Shown here one piece after another: positions 9,010-18,476 of a DNA stretch of 64,000 nucleotides. The translations under genes and the position numbers were made by a program. Each line of letters opens with the position of its first letter. Within the stretch, counting starts at the first letter, position 1. Under the pieces are notes generated by a model. It was not told the DNA's origin. It was given only the letters and a program-made list of their open reading frames with translations, and searched no databases. Origin of the DNA: Dysosmobacter welbionis (GTDB lineage Bacteria > Bacillota > Clostridia > Oscillospirales > Oscillospiraceae); NCBI RefSeq assembly GCF_005121165.3, contig NZ_CP034413.3:2356001-2420000 (forward strand), written 5' to 3'.

Positions 9010-9348
9010 TCACGCTCTTCTGCCCTTCAGAAAAGAACGCATCAGCATCGCGATCATGCCAATCATGAGATAGCAGACGCAATACAACAAAAACGCTGTT
9101 TCACCCATCGCAAAGAATAGCCACGCCCCTGCCAGAAATAATCCCGCGACAACAATTGGAAGGGGCCACAGCCGCTTGATGTCCTTTCCTGCAAATACGC
9201 CGCATACAGCAGAAAATATGGGATTGACCCCAAAGAACAGCAGAAGGCAGACGGCCATTCCCGCGCTGCCTGCAAATGTTGCTGCCAACCACGGACAGCC
9301 TATCATCAACAGCATTGCCAATATAGACCAGAAGATCAATGGCTTCAT
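9010..9348 (-). CDS. Small four-helix membrane protein of unknown function
   Basis: This 112-residue, highly hydrophobic protein has about four membrane segments and a short basic C-terminus (RSFLKGRRA). Its start ATG 9348 follows GGGAGGCC. I recognise no family. It stands alone between the protease gene and the divergent metallo-hydrolase gene. Base composition is somewhat lower in GC than its neighbours. Confidence 0.55.
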   Translation of the reverse strand: MKPLIFWSILAMLLMIGCPWLAATFAGSAGMAVCLLLFFGVNPIFSAVCGVFAGKDIKRLWPLPIVVAGLFLAGAWLFFAMGETAFLLYCVCYLMIGMIAMLMRSFLKGRRA

Positions 9349-9501
9349 GTGGATGGCCTCCCTTTTATACGGAAATGGTTGCTTTTCTATATGATATCAT
9401 ATACGTCTGGCTGCTTCAAGGTTTGGAAGCGGGCCCCTTCAGCGAAAGCGCCGGAGCTGCCCATCCGTCCGGAGGAGGCGGGGGAGCAAGGCCCGTCTCA
9501 C

Positions 9502-9530
9502 TGGACAGGCGGGCCAAAGTCTGCTATACT
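9502..9530 (+). promoter_or_regulatory. Promoter of the metallo-hydrolase-deoC-deoD transcript
   Basis: TGGACA at 9502-9507 and TATACT at 9525-9530 are spaced by 17 bases. The ATG of the first gene lies 29 bases further on. Confidence 0.6.
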
Positions 9531-9559
9531 GAATCTACCTTTTGGAAAGGAAGCGGCCC

Positions 9560-10555
9560 ATGGCGGAGCGATTGGCGGAGGACCTCTGGCGGCTGGACAT
9601 CCCCTTGGTGGGGAACCCGCTGAAAAACTTGAACAGCTATTTGCTGACCGGAGAGCGGAGCCTGCTGATCGACACGGGCTTCCGCCAGCAGTCCTGCCGC
9701 GAGGCCATGGAGCGCCAGCTGGCGGAGACGCACGTGGACCGGGACCGGCTGGACATTTTCTGCACCCACCTCCACAGCGACCACACAGGGCTGGCGCCGG
9801 AGCTGATCCGCCCCGGCTGCCGGATCTATATCGGGGAGATCGACAGCCCCGGCGTGAAAAACGCCTCGGATCCGTCCTGTTGGAAGCGGCTTTACGGGGA
9901 ATATGTGCGGGACGGCTTCACCCAGGCGGAGATGGAGGCCCTGTGGGGAGACAATCCGGCCCAGACGGCGGCCCCGCCCTGGCGGGAAGGGCTCTATACG
10001 GAGCTGCAGGACGGCGCGGCGCTCCATTACGGCGGCCGTATGCTGCGGTGCGTGCTGACGCCGGGCCACACGCCGGGGCACCTGTGCCTGTATGACCCGG
10101 CCCGCCGGCGGCTGTTCTGCGGCGACCATGTGCTGTTTCACATCACGCCCAACATCTGCCGCTGGCAGGGAGTGGAGGACTCTTTGGGGGACTATCTCAG
10201 CAGTCTGGACAGGACGGCCGCTCTGGACACAGCGGAGCTGTATCCCGCCCACCGGGCGGAGACCGGGGACCTGCGGCAGCGGACGGCGGAGCTGAAGGCC
10301 CACCACGCCCGCCGGCTGGAGGACACCCTGCGGACCGTGGAGAAGGCGCCGGGCCTCACCGCCTATCAGATCGCAGGCCGGATGCGTTGGAGCATCCGCT
10401 GCCGGAACTGGGCGGATTTTCCCCTGGCGCAGAAGTTCTTTGCCGTGGGAGAGGCCCTGGCCCATCTGGACCATCTGGAGGCCCAAAGGCGGGTCTTCCG
10501 CCAGGAGATACATGGAAAACGGGTATATTTCGCCGGCGTGGGCGACAAAATATGA
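9560..10555 (+). CDS. MBL-fold metallo-hydrolase
   Basis: The 331-residue protein has the metallo-beta-lactamase fold signature HLHSDHTG near residue 75, then GHTPGHLCLY and GDHVL near 175-195, and PAHR near 230. These are the ligands of a two-metal site. The C-terminal 90 residues look like the winged-helix extension seen in glyoxalase II-like and LACTB2-like members. The substrate is unknown; hydrolysis of a thioester, phosphodiester or lactone is possible. It is 21 bases upstream of deoC and probably in the same operon. Confidence 0.85.
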   Translation: MAERLAEDLWRLDIPLVGNPLKNLNSYLLTGERSLLIDTGFRQQSCREAMERQLAETHVDRDRLDIFCTHLHSDHTGLAPELIRPGCRIYIGEIDSPGVKNASDPSCWKRLYGEYVRDGFTQAEMEALWGDNPAQTAAPPWREGLYTELQDGAALHYGGRMLRCVLTPGHTPGHLCLYDPARRRLFCGDHVLFHITPNICRWQGVEDSLGDYLSSLDRTAALDTAELYPAHRAETGDLRQRTAELKAHHARRLEDTLRTVEKAPGLTAYQIAGRMRWSIRCRNWADFPLAQKFFAVGEALAHLDHLEAQRRVFRQEIHGKRVYFAGVGDKI

Positions 10556-10576
10556 ATGATAAAGGAGATGCTTCAA

Positions 10577-11236
10577 ATGGAAGTGAAAGAGATTCTGAGC
10601 AAGTGCGACCACACTCTGCTGGCCCAAACGGCCACCTGGAAGGAGATCCAGGCCATCTGCGACGATGGTATGAAGTACGGCTGCGCCAGCGTCTGCATCC
10701 CTGCCAGCTATGTCAAGCAGGCGGCGGAGTATGTGGCGGGAAAGCTGCCCATCTGCACGGTGATCGGCTTCCCCAACGGGTATGACACCACCGCCGCCAA
10801 GTGCTTCATGGCCACGGACGCCGTGGAGAACGGCGCCGAGGAGGTGGACATGGTCATCAACCTGGGCTGGGTGAAGGATCAGAAGTGGGATGACCTGCTC
10901 GCCGAGATCAAGGCCGTGAAGGCCGCCTGCAAGGGCAGGCTGCTGAAGGTCATCATCGAGTGCTGCTTCCTCACAGACGAGGAGAAGATCAAGATGTGCG
11001 AGATCGTCACCGCCTCCGGCGCGGAGTATATCAAGACCTCCACAGGCTTCGGCACCGGCGGCGCCACCCGGGAGGACGTGGCCCTTTTCGCCAAGCACGT
11101 GGGCCCCAACGTGAAGATCAAGGCCGCCGGCGGTATCGCCGACCTGAAGGACGCGGAGGACTTCATCAACCTGGGTGCCTCCCGCCTGGGCACCAGCCGC
11201 ATCGTCAAGGCCGTGAAGGCCATGGAAGAGAAATAA
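10577..11236 (+). CDS. deoC: Deoxyribose-phosphate aldolase
   Basis: DeoC cleaves 2-deoxyribose 5-phosphate to glyceraldehyde 3-phosphate and acetaldehyde, the last step of deoxynucleoside breakdown. The 219-residue length is normal. Visible catalytic residues are Asp in [10 protein letters not shown], the Schiff-base Lys in [14 protein letters not shown], and Lys in [16 protein letters not shown] at 10561 suits ATG 10577, so upstream in-frame ATGs are less likely. deoD follows 15 bases downstream, and nucleoside transport genes come next. Confidence 0.95.
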   Translation: MEVKEILSKCDHTLLAQTATWKEIQAICDDGMKYGCASVCIPASYVKQAAEYVAGKLPICTVIGFPNGYDTTAAKCFMATDAVENGAEEVDMVINLGWVKDQKWDDLLAEIKAVKAACKGRLLKVIIECCFLTDEEKIKMCEIVTASGAEYIKTSTGFGTGGATREDVALFAKHVGPNVKIKAAGGIADLKDAEDFINLGASRLGTSRIVKAVKAMEEK

Positions 11237-11251
11237 GGAGGAAATGAAAGC

Positions 11252-11968
11252 ATGGGAACTCCCCATAACGAGGCGGCCCAGGGGGCCTTTGCCAAGACCG
11301 TTCTGATGCCCGGCGATCCGCTGCGGGCCAAATTCATCGCGGAGACCTTTCTGCAGGACGCGAAGCTGGTGAACAACGTCCGGGGCGTCCAGGGCTACAC
11401 CGGCACCTATCAGGGCACGCCTGTGTCCGTCATGGCCTCCGGCATGGGGATGCCCTCCATCGGCATTTACTCCCATGAGCTGTTCCACTTCTATGATGTG
11501 GACAACATCATCCGGGTGGGCAGCGCCGGCGCTATCTCCCCCCAGCTGAAGGTGCGGGACGTGGTGTTCGGCCAGGGCTCCTGCACGGACTCCAACTACG
11601 CCCACCAGTTCGGCCTGGGCGGCACCTTCGCCCCCATCGCGGACTTCACCCTGCTGGAGACCGCCGTGACGGTAGCCCGGAAGCTCGGCATCGAGCCCCA
11701 TGTGGGCAGCCTGCTCAGCTCCGACGTGTTCTACAACAAGGCGGGCAACACTCTGGACTGGGGCAAGATGGGCGTGCTGGCCGTAGAGATGGAGAGCGCG
11801 GCCCTGTACTGCAACGCCGCCGAGGCGGGCAAGCGGGCCTTGGCCATCTGTACCATCTCCGACAGCTTGATTACCGGCGAGGAGCTGCCTGCCGCCGACC
11901 GCCAGACCACCTTCACCCAGATGATGGAGATCGCCCTGGGCGTTGCCGTGGAAATGGCGAAGAAGTAA
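11252..11968 (+). CDS. deoD: Purine-nucleoside phosphorylase, DeoD type
   Basis: The 238-residue protein is a hexameric PNP of the DeoD group. It starts with a conserved TPHNEA stretch, has MPGDPLRAKFIAE for phosphate binding, the MASGMGMPSIGIY segment, and the catalytic Asp in ISDSLITGEE. It converts purine (deoxy)nucleosides and phosphate to free base and (deoxy)ribose 1-phosphate, which then feeds DeoC after mutase action. SD AGGAGG precedes ATG 11252. Together with deoC and the downstream transporter it forms a nucleoside scavenging block. Confidence 0.95.
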   Translation: MGTPHNEAAQGAFAKTVLMPGDPLRAKFIAETFLQDAKLVNNVRGVQGYTGTYQGTPVSVMASGMGMPSIGIYSHELFHFYDVDNIIRVGSAGAISPQLKVRDVVFGQGSCTDSNYAHQFGLGGTFAPIADFTLLETAVTVARKLGIEPHVGSLLSSDVFYNKAGNTLDWGKMGVLAVEMESAALYCNAAEAGKRALAICTISDSLITGEELPAADRQTTFTQMMEIALGVAVEMAKK

Positions 11969-11995
11969 GGCGAGTTCAAAAAAGAAGAATCAGTC

Positions 11996-12043
11996 CCCGC
12001 GGCCACGCGGGGGAAGCATGAAGGGGGACGTTGAGTCCCCCTT
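11996..12043 (+). terminator. Hairpins after deoD
   Basis: Two stems follow the deoD stop: CCCCGCG with CGCGGGG (about 11996-12012) and GAAGGGGGAC with GTCCCCCTTC (12019-12043). T residues after the second are few, so termination may be partial. The rest of the gap up to 12335 holds GC-rich imperfect palindromes and no supported gene. Confidence 0.5.
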
Positions 12044-12335
12044 CATAGTTGATCGGCCCGCCGCAGCGGCGACTTTCGGCAAAGGTGAAAGCGGGAGGCC
12101 CGCCGGCAAAGCCGCCGGGCCGGGACGCGGAGCATCTTTTCCATATTTTCCCGGTCCGGCACAGGCCGAGCCTCTCCGGGAAATGACCGGTGACAATGGA
12201 AACAGAGCCGTGACAAACCACAGCAAAAATTTTGCAGAATTGGTTCTGCTTTTTACAAAACCGTAAAAAAGATATCCGAAATTCATAAAAATTTCAACAA
12301 AATGTGGCGAAAAAGAAAACAATTTGGAAATGCGG

Positions 12336-12364
12336 TTGCAATCCTCAGGAAGAGTTGTTATAAT
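12336..12364 (+). promoter_or_regulatory. Strong sigma-A promoter of the BMP lipoprotein gene
   Basis: TTGCAA at 12336-12341 and TATAAT at 12359-12364 are spaced by exactly 17 bases, with an AT-rich upstream tract. The leader of about 70 bases holds two small stem-loops (TGACC/GGTCA, and a CGCG/CGCG stem) but no riboswitch that I recognise. Confidence 0.75.
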
Positions 12365-12439
12365 GGGCCTGACCCGTTGAGGTCATCCTGCGCGGAGAGA
12401 TTTTCGCGCGGATAACAAAACGAAGGAAGGTAGATTCCA

Positions 12440-13597
12440 ATGAAGAAGTTTCTTGCATTGCTCCTGGCATTGGTGATGTCCCTGTCCCTGGTCGCCTGCG
12501 GCGGCGGGGACGACACCGCCGCTGACGGGGGCGCCGATGCGGAGGATGGCGGCAACGCCGAGACCGCCGCTTATCAGGTGGCTATGATTACTGACTACGG
12601 CGATATCACCGACCAGTCCTTCAACCAGACCACCTATGAGGCCTGCCAGGAGTTCTGTGACGCCGAGGGCCTGCAGTTCGAGTACTACAAGCCCGCCGGT
12701 GACTCCACCGCCGAGCGTGTGGCCATGGTGGACGCCGCTGTGGCTGACGGCTACAACGTCATCGTGATGCCCGGCTACGCCTTTGCCGAGACCATCAAGG
12801 AGACCGCGGAGCTGTATCCCGACGTGACCTTCATCGCGCTGGACGTGGCGCAGGGCGATCTGGGCGAGGACTACACCGTGCCCTCCAACGTGTACTGCGC
12901 TGTGTATCAGGAAGAGCTGTGCGGCTACATGGCCGGCTACGCCGCCGTGAAGCTGGGCTACACCCACCTGGGCGTGCTGGGCGGCATGGCCGTTCCCGCC
13001 GTGCAGCGGTTCGGCTATGGCTTCGTGCAGGGCGCTGACGCCGCTGCCGTGGAGATGGGCATCGCCGACCAGGTCGTGATGGAGTATGCCTATGGCAACC
13101 AGTTCTATGGCGACAGCGATATCACCGCCTACATGGACAACTGGTATCAGACCCTGGGCGTGGAGGTCGTCTTCGCCAGCGGCGGCGGCATCTACACCTC
13201 CGCGGCTGAGGCTGCTGCCAAGGTCGGCGGCAAGCTGATCGGCGTGGACGTGGACCAGTCCGCCAACATCGACACCTATGGCGAGGGCATGTGCGTGACC
13301 TCCGCCATGAAGGGTCTGGCCGAGACCGTCAAGCACATGCTGGGCGAGGTCGTGGCAGGCAACTTTGCCAACTACGGCGGCCAGGTGGAGACCCTGGGCC
13401 TGGTGAACGGCGATGATCCCACCGCCAACTATGTCCAGCTGCCCATGGAGACCACCCAGTGGGGCGACGGCTTCACCCAGGACGACTATAAGGCCCTGGT
13501 GAAGGCCATGTACGACGGCGATGTCACCGTTTCCAACGACATCTCCGCCATGCCCGCAACCACCATCACGGTGAACTTTGCCGGCAACATCAAGTAA
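12440..13597 (+). CDS. BMP-family nucleoside-binding lipoprotein
   Basis: This 385-residue protein has a lipoprotein signal peptide ending in the lipobox LVAC near residue 20, an acidic glycine-rich linker, and a type I periplasmic-binding fold of the BMP/PnrA/Med family (MITDYGDITDQSFNQ near residue 50). Such proteins bind purine nucleosides outside the membrane and feed the ABC transporter encoded just downstream. ATG 12440 follows GAAGGAAGG. A strong terminator directly after it would make this gene more abundant than the ATPase and permeases. Confidence 0.9.
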   Translation: MKKFLALLLALVMSLSLVACGGGDDTAADGGADAEDGGNAETAAYQVAMITDYGDITDQSFNQTTYEACQEFCDAEGLQFEYYKPAGDSTAERVAMVDAAVADGYNVIVMPGYAFAETIKETAELYPDVTFIALDVAQGDLGEDYTVPSNVYCAVYQEELCGYMAGYAAVKLGYTHLGVLGGMAVPAVQRFGYGFVQGADAAAVEMGIADQVVMEYAYGNQFYGDSDITAYMDNWYQTLGVEVVFASGGGIYTSAAEAAAKVGGKLIGVDVDQSANIDTYGEGMCVTSAMKGLAETVKHMLGEVVAGNFANYGGQVETLGLVNGDDPTANYVQLPMETTQWGDGFTQDDYKALVKAMYDGDVTVSNDISAMPATTITVNFAGNIK

Positions 13598-13618
13598 GGA
13601 TCAGAGTCTTTGCAGGAA

Positions 13619-13649
13619 GAGGACGGGAGCAATCCCGTCCTCTTTTTTT
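13619..13649 (+). terminator. Terminator after the BMP lipoprotein gene
   Basis: GAGGACGGGA pairs with TCCCGTCCTC around GCAA and is followed by seven T residues. Confidence 0.9.
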
Positions 13650-13699
13650 GCCTCTGGACAAATTTTACAAAACAAACCTGATATTCCTGCATTTTTTCT

Positions 13700-13728
13700 T
13701 TGAAATATTCCGGAAGATATAGTACAAT
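13700..13728 (+). promoter_or_regulatory. Promoter of the nucleoside ABC ATPase-permease genes
   Basis: TTGAAA at 13700-13705 and TACAAT at 13723-13728 are spaced by 17 bases. The TTG start of the ATPase lies 35 bases downstream. Confidence 0.65.
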
Positions 13729-13762
13729 AAATACACTATACAAGAGGAGGAGGGCGGTAAGC

Positions 13763-15291
13763 TTGGAACAGCCATATGCCATTGAAATGCTGAATATCAC
13801 CAAGCGCTTTCCGGGAATTGTCGCAAACGACAACATCACGCTCCAACTGAAGCGGGGCGAGATCCACGCGCTGTTGGGAGAAAACGGCGCCGGAAAGTCC
13901 ACGCTGATGAGCGTGCTGTTCGGCCTGTACCAGCCGGAGGAGGGCGTCATCAAAAAAGACGGCCAGGTGGTGCAGATCAAGGACCCGAACGATGCAAACG
14001 CACTGGGGATCGGCATGGTCCACCAGCACTTCAAGCTGGTGGAATGCTTTTCCATTTTAGACAACATCATCCTGGGCGTGGAACCCTGCAAGAACGGCTT
14101 CCTGCAGAAGCAGGAGGCCCGGGAGAAGGTCCTGGCCCTGTCGGAGAAGTACGGCCTGCAGGTGGACCCGGACGCACTGGTGGAGGATGTCACCGTGGGC
14201 ATGCAGCAGCGCACGGAGATCCTGAAGATGCTCTACCGGGACAATGAGATCCTGATCTTCGACGAGCCCACCGCTGTGCTGACGCCGCAGGAGATCGACG
14301 AGCTGATGCAGATCATGAAGAACCTGGCGGCAGAGGGCAAATCCATCCTGTTCATCTCCCACAAGCTGAATGAGATCATGTCCGTGGCGGACCGCTGCAC
14401 GGTCCTGCGGAAGGGCAAATACATCGGCACGGTGAACATCGCCGAGACCAGCCGTGAAGAGCTGTCCCGCATGATGGTGGGCCGGGACGTGGAGTTCGCA
14501 GTCCACAAGGAGCCCTCCAAGCCCAAGGATCCCATCCTGGTGGTGGAGGGTATGACCGTGGCCTCCAAGCTCCATAACAACAATGCTGTGAAGAATATCT
14601 CCTTTACGGTCCGGGCGGGAGAGATTGTCTGCATTGCCGGTATTGACGGCAACGGCCAGACGGAGCTGATCTACGGCCTGACGGGCCTGGAGCCCCTGGA
14701 GTCCGGCAAGATCACGCTCTGCGGCCAGGACATCACCCGCGCCCCCATCCGGCAGCGGTCTCTGCTGGGCATGAGCCACATTCCGGAGGACCGCCACAAG
14801 CACGGCCTGGTGCTGGACTACACCCTGGAGGACAACATGGTGCTCCAGCGGTACTTTGAGCCTCAGTTCGTCAGCAAGGCGGGCTTCCTGAAGCGCAAGG
14901 CCATCCGCGAGTACGCCAACCGCCTGATCGAGCAGTACGACGTCCGCTCCGGCCAGGGGCCTGTCACAGTGGCCCGCAGCATGTCCGGCGGCAACCAGCA
15001 GAAGGCCATCATCGCCCGGGAGATCGACAAGGACCCGGAGCTGCTGATCGCCGTGCAGCCCACCCGCGGCCTGGACGTGGGCGCCATCGATATCACAAGC
15101 AGATCGTGGCCCAGCGGGACGCCGGCAAGGCGGTGCTGCTGGTGAGCTTGGAGCTGGACGAGGTCATGTCCCTGTCCGACCGTATCCTGGTGATCTATGA
15201 GGGCGAGATCGTGGGCGAGCTGGACCCCAAGACCACCACGGCGGAAGAGATGGGCCTGTACATGGCCGGCGCCAAGCGGAAGGGGGCTTGA
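13763..15291 (+). pseudogene. Nucleoside ABC transporter ATPase (two ABC domains), frame broken near 15095
   Basis: The product is a YufO/NupO-like double ATPase. Domain 1 has GENGAGKSTLMS and LIFDEPTAVLTPQ; domain 2 has GIDGNGQTELIYGL and the signature MSGGNQQK. The best start is TTG 13763 behind GAGGAGGAGG. The first frame ends at 15145 in sequence that makes no sense, while KQIVAQRDAGKAVLLVSLELDEVMSL continues in another frame to 15291. A base is missing near GATATCACAAG (15090-15098), between the second Walker B and the H-loop; one extra C would give IDIHKQIV. The permeases follow 6 bases later and look intact, so an assembly error is possible. Confidence 0.8.
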
Positions 15292-15297
15292 GAAACC

Positions 15298-16443
15298 ATG
15301 AGACAAGAAAAATCATCCCTCCTGCGGAACAAGGGATTCCAGTCCCTGCTGGCATCCCTGCTGTGCATCGTGCTGGGCCTGCTGATCGGCTATATCGTGC
15401 TGCTGATTATCAACCCCGCCGGCGCGGGAGAGGCCATCCGCACCATTGTGGAGAACTTCCTGTACTATCCCAGCGCCGCGGCCCGGCTGCGGTATCTGGG
15501 CAACACGCTGGTGAAGACCGCGCCGCTGCTGATGTGCAGCCTGTCGGTGCTGTTCGCCTATAAGGTGGGCCTGTTCAACATCGGCGCCGCCGGCCAGTAC
15601 GTCATCGGCGCCGGCGCCAGCCTGTACTGCGCCTTGGGCTTCGGGCTGCCCTGGTACGTGTGCCTGTTGGCGGCTATTGCTGCCGGTGCGGTGCTGGGCG
15701 CCATCTCCGGGCTCCTGAAGGCGTACCGCAATGTGAATGAGGTCATCTCCTGCATCATGCTCAACTGGATCAGCCTGTATCTGGTGAACGCCCTGCTGTC
15801 CCAGGTGAAGGAGACAGCCAGTCCCTACACCTTCACCCTGAGCAGCACGAATCCCGACGCCATCCTGCCCTCTCTGGGCCTGGGCGCCCTGTTCTCCGAC
15901 AACCAGTATGTGACCATCGCCATCCCCCTGACGGTGATCGTGGCCGTGGGCATCTGGGTCCTGCTGGAGAAGACCAAGCTGGGCTATGAGCTGCGGGCCA
16001 CCGGCTGCAACAAGTTTGCGGCCAAGTACTGCGGCATGAAGGAGAAGCGAAACATCATCCTCACCATGGCCATCGCCGGCGGCCTTGCCGGTATGGGCGC
16101 GGCCACGCTGTTCCTCACCGGATTCGAGCAGTGGCAGGTCACACAGTCCGCGGTGCCGGCCATGGGCTTCAACGGCATCGCCGCCGCCTTCCTGGGCGGA
16201 CTGAATCCCATCGGCGCTATCTTCTCCTCGTATTTCATTCAGCACATCACCAACGGCGGCGCGTATGTGGACAAGACCATGTACTCCGCCCAGATCTCTG
16301 ATCTGATCTCCGCCCTGATTATCTACCTGTGCGGCTTCGTACTGTTCTTCAAGGTCTTTATGAACAGCCGGCTGGACCGGCGGGATGAAAAGCGGCGGGC
16401 AAAGGAAGACCGGCCCGGCTCTGAGGAAGGAGGGAAGGCGTAA
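15298..16443 (+). CDS. Nucleoside ABC transporter permease (YufP/NupP-like)
   Basis: This 381-residue membrane protein has about ten hydrophobic segments and a basic C-terminal tail. The central region with NEVISCIMLNWISLYLVN and the GMKEKRNI cytoplasmic loop mark it as a branched-chain-type permease of the BMP-linked nucleoside importers. It forms a heterodimer with the next permease, energised by the ATPase upstream. It shares the one-base stop/start overlap TAATG with the next gene, so the two are translationally coupled. Confidence 0.9.
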   Translation: MRQEKSSLLRNKGFQSLLASLLCIVLGLLIGYIVLLIINPAGAGEAIRTIVENFLYYPSAAARLRYLGNTLVKTAPLLMCSLSVLFAYKVGLFNIGAAGQYVIGAGASLYCALGFGLPWYVCLLAAIAAGAVLGAISGLLKAYRNVNEVISCIMLNWISLYLVNALLSQVKETASPYTFTLSSTNPDAILPSLGLGALFSDNQYVTIAIPLTVIVAVGIWVLLEKTKLGYELRATGCNKFAAKYCGMKEKRNIILTMAIAGGLAGMGAATLFLTGFEQWQVTQSAVPAMGFNGIAAAFLGGLNPIGAIFSSYFIQHITNGGAYVDKTMYSAQISDLISALIIYLCGFVLFFKVFMNSRLDRRDEKRRAKEDRPGSEEGGKA

Positions 16444-17384
16444 TGTTACTGCTGCTGCAATACACGCTGATTTTCGCCTCCGTCCTGCTGCTGGTGGCGC
16501 TGGGCGGCTGCTTCTCTGAACACTCCGGCGTCATCAACATCGGCCTGGAGGGCATCATGGTCATGGGCGCCCTGGGCGGTGCGCTGATGATGAAGTTCCT
16601 GCCTGCAGGCACCTCCGCCTTTGTGGTGGTGCTGTTGACGGTGCTGGCCAGTATCCTGCTGGGCATGATCTACTCCCTGCTGCTGGCGGTGGCGGCCGTG
16701 AACTTCAAGGCGGACCAGACACTGGTGGGCACGGCCATGAACCTGCTGGGCACCGCCGCGGCCACCGTGTTCGTGAAGGCCATGAACACCGCCGCCGATC
16801 CGGACAACGTGTCCTCCACCATCCAGTACCTGGACGGCCGCAAGGCATTCCTGGTGAACATCGGCGGCTTTGAGTTCAACTGGTGCATGCTGCTGGCGGT
16901 GATCGCCCTGGTAATCGCCTATGTGGTGCTGTACAAGACCCGCTTCGGCCTGCGGCTGTGCGCCTGCGGCGAGCATCCCCAGGCAGCGGATTCCGTGGGC
17001 ATCAACGTCTACCGGATGCGCTACGCCGGCGTACTGATCTCCGGCGTGCTGGGCGGCCTGGGCGGCATTGTGTATATCATCGCGGGCGTCAGCGAGTGGA
17101 AGTTTGAAAACGGCGTGGCCGGTTTCGGCTTCCTGGCCCTGGCGGTGATGATCTTCGGCCAGTGGAAGCCCACCCGCATCGCCCTGGCGGCGCTGCTGTT
17201 CGGCTTCTTCCGGGCCCTGGGCAATGTGTACAGCGGCTTCGACCTGCTGAGCAATCTGAACCTGCCCAGCTCCGTGTATAACATGCTGCCCTATGTCATC
17301 TCCCTGGTGGTGCTGGCCTTCACATCTCAGAAGTCCCGCGCCCCCAAGGCGGAGGGCATTCCCTACGACAAGGGCCAGCGGTAA
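16443..17384 (+). CDS. Nucleoside ABC transporter permease (YufQ/NupQ-like)
   Basis: The 313-residue second permease starts with the family motif GGCFSEHSGVINIGLEGIM near residue 20 and contains about eight membrane segments. ACGEHPQAADSVGINVYRMR is the conserved cytoplasmic loop that contacts the ATPase. Its ATG overlaps the preceding stop by one base. Together with the ATPase, the first permease and the lipoprotein it would import purine nucleosides for DeoD and DeoC. Confidence 0.9.
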   Translation: MLLLLQYTLIFASVLLLVALGGCFSEHSGVINIGLEGIMVMGALGGALMMKFLPAGTSAFVVVLLTVLASILLGMIYSLLLAVAAVNFKADQTLVGTAMNLLGTAAATVFVKAMNTAADPDNVSSTIQYLDGRKAFLVNIGGFEFNWCMLLAVIALVIAYVVLYKTRFGLRLCACGEHPQAADSVGINVYRMRYAGVLISGVLGGLGGIVYIIAGVSEWKFENGVAGFGFLALAVMIFGQWKPTRIALAALLFGFFRALGNVYSGFDLLSNLNLPSSVYNMLPYVISLVVLAFTSQKSRAPKAEGIPYDKGQR

Positions 17385-17418
17385 TTCCATCACAAAACGG
17401 AATTTCACGACAAAATAT

Positions 17419-17459
17419 GCCTCCCTGTTATCGGCTTCGACAACAGGGAGGCTGTTTTT
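17419..17459. terminator. Terminator between convergent permease and ylbJ genes
   Basis: GCCTCCCTGTT pairs with AACAGGGAGGC around a 12-base loop, followed by TGTTTTT. It overlaps the end of ylbJ on the other strand. Confidence 0.8.
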
Positions 17460-18378
17460 ATCCCAGCACGTAGCCCACCAGCAAAGCGGCCAGCAGCAGG
17501 GAGAAGGCACTCTGCACCACCTTGCCCAGGAAGCAGTTCCGCAGCCGCAGGCCGCTGCCCTCCAGCACCGCCAGCGTCTGACACAGGACCGAGAGGCCGC
17601 CCCAGCCCGCTGCTGCCGCCGCCAGAAGAAAGCCGAAGGCATCAGCTGTCAGCAGTGGCGTCAGGGAGAAGAGCTCCAGCGCCGCCACCAGGACCGCCCC
17701 CAGGCGGCCGCCCACGGCGGTGAGAGGCTGCGCCAGCACATAGAAGAACACCACGAAGGCGCACACAGACAGAATCCCGGCAAGCGAGGACCGGACAGCC
17801 CCGGTGAAGGCCTCCGCAAAGCTGACAGCCCGGAAAGGAGGACGCCTTGTCAGCTCCTGCCGGGAAGCGGATTTTCCGCTGCCCCGAAACACCAGTCCCG
17901 TCAGAAGGGCGGAGAGCACATGGATCAGCCACAGCCACACCCCGGCCCGCACACTGCCGAACACCCCCACGCCCAGCACACTGATGAGGAACACCGGATT
18001 GGAGTTGTTGCAGAAGGCCAGCAGCCGCTCCGCCTCCTCCCGGGAGACCAGATTTTCCCGGTAGAGGTCTGCTGCCGTCTTGGCGCCGATGGGGTAGCCC
18101 CCCACCAACCCCAGCACCAGCGCAGCACTGCCAGCACCGGGGACCCGGAACAGCGGCTCCATCAGCCCCGCCAGCCAGGGGGCGGCCAGCTCCCCGAACC
18201 CCAGAGCCAGCAGCGCTGAGGAGGCCACCAGGAAGGGGAACAGGGAGGGGACCACGGAACGGGCACAGAGGGCCAAAGCTTCCGCCACACTGTCCCGCAC
18301 GGCCCCGGCGTCCGCCAGAAACCACACCAGCAGGCCGCCGAGGCACAGGCAGGCCAGTATCCGCCATCGAATCCGCAT
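17458..18378 (-). CDS. ylbJ: Sporulation integral membrane protein YlbJ
   Basis: This 306-residue protein has about eight membrane segments and nucleoside-recognition (Gate-type) motifs: SVVPSLFPFLVASSALLALG, GLVGGYPIGAKT and FCNNSNPVF are typical of YlbJ. In Bacillus YlbJ is made under sigma-E control and is needed for spore cortex formation. The gene is divergent from yqfC, with 98 bases between the starts. ATG 18378 opens a classical membrane signal anchor. Confidence 0.9.
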   Translation of the reverse strand: MRIRWRILACLCLGGLLVWFLADAGAVRDSVAEALALCARSVVPSLFPFLVASSALLALGFGELAAPWLAGLMEPLFRVPGAGSAALVLGLVGGYPIGAKTAADLYRENLVSREEAERLLAFCNNSNPVFLISVLGVGVFGSVRAGVWLWLIHVLSALLTGLVFRGSGKSASRQELTRRPPFRAVSFAEAFTGAVRSSLAGILSVCAFVVFFYVLAQPLTAVGGRLGAVLVAALELFSLTPLLTADAFGFLLAAAAAGWGGLSVLCQTLAVLEGSGLRLRNCFLGKVVQSAFSLLLAALLVGYVLG

Positions 18379-18476
18379 CCCGCATCACCTCTCCACACCC
18401 TATGCCGGAGCGGGGGACACTATGCCCCCGGCATGTTGCGGGACGTTTGTGCATACAGTCGGGAAGAGGTGAACGT

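Noticed and set aside
9524-11701. Minus-strand open frame across the metallo-hydrolase, deoC and deoD
   Set aside because: It spans three well-supported genes on the other strand, and its translation is compositionally odd.
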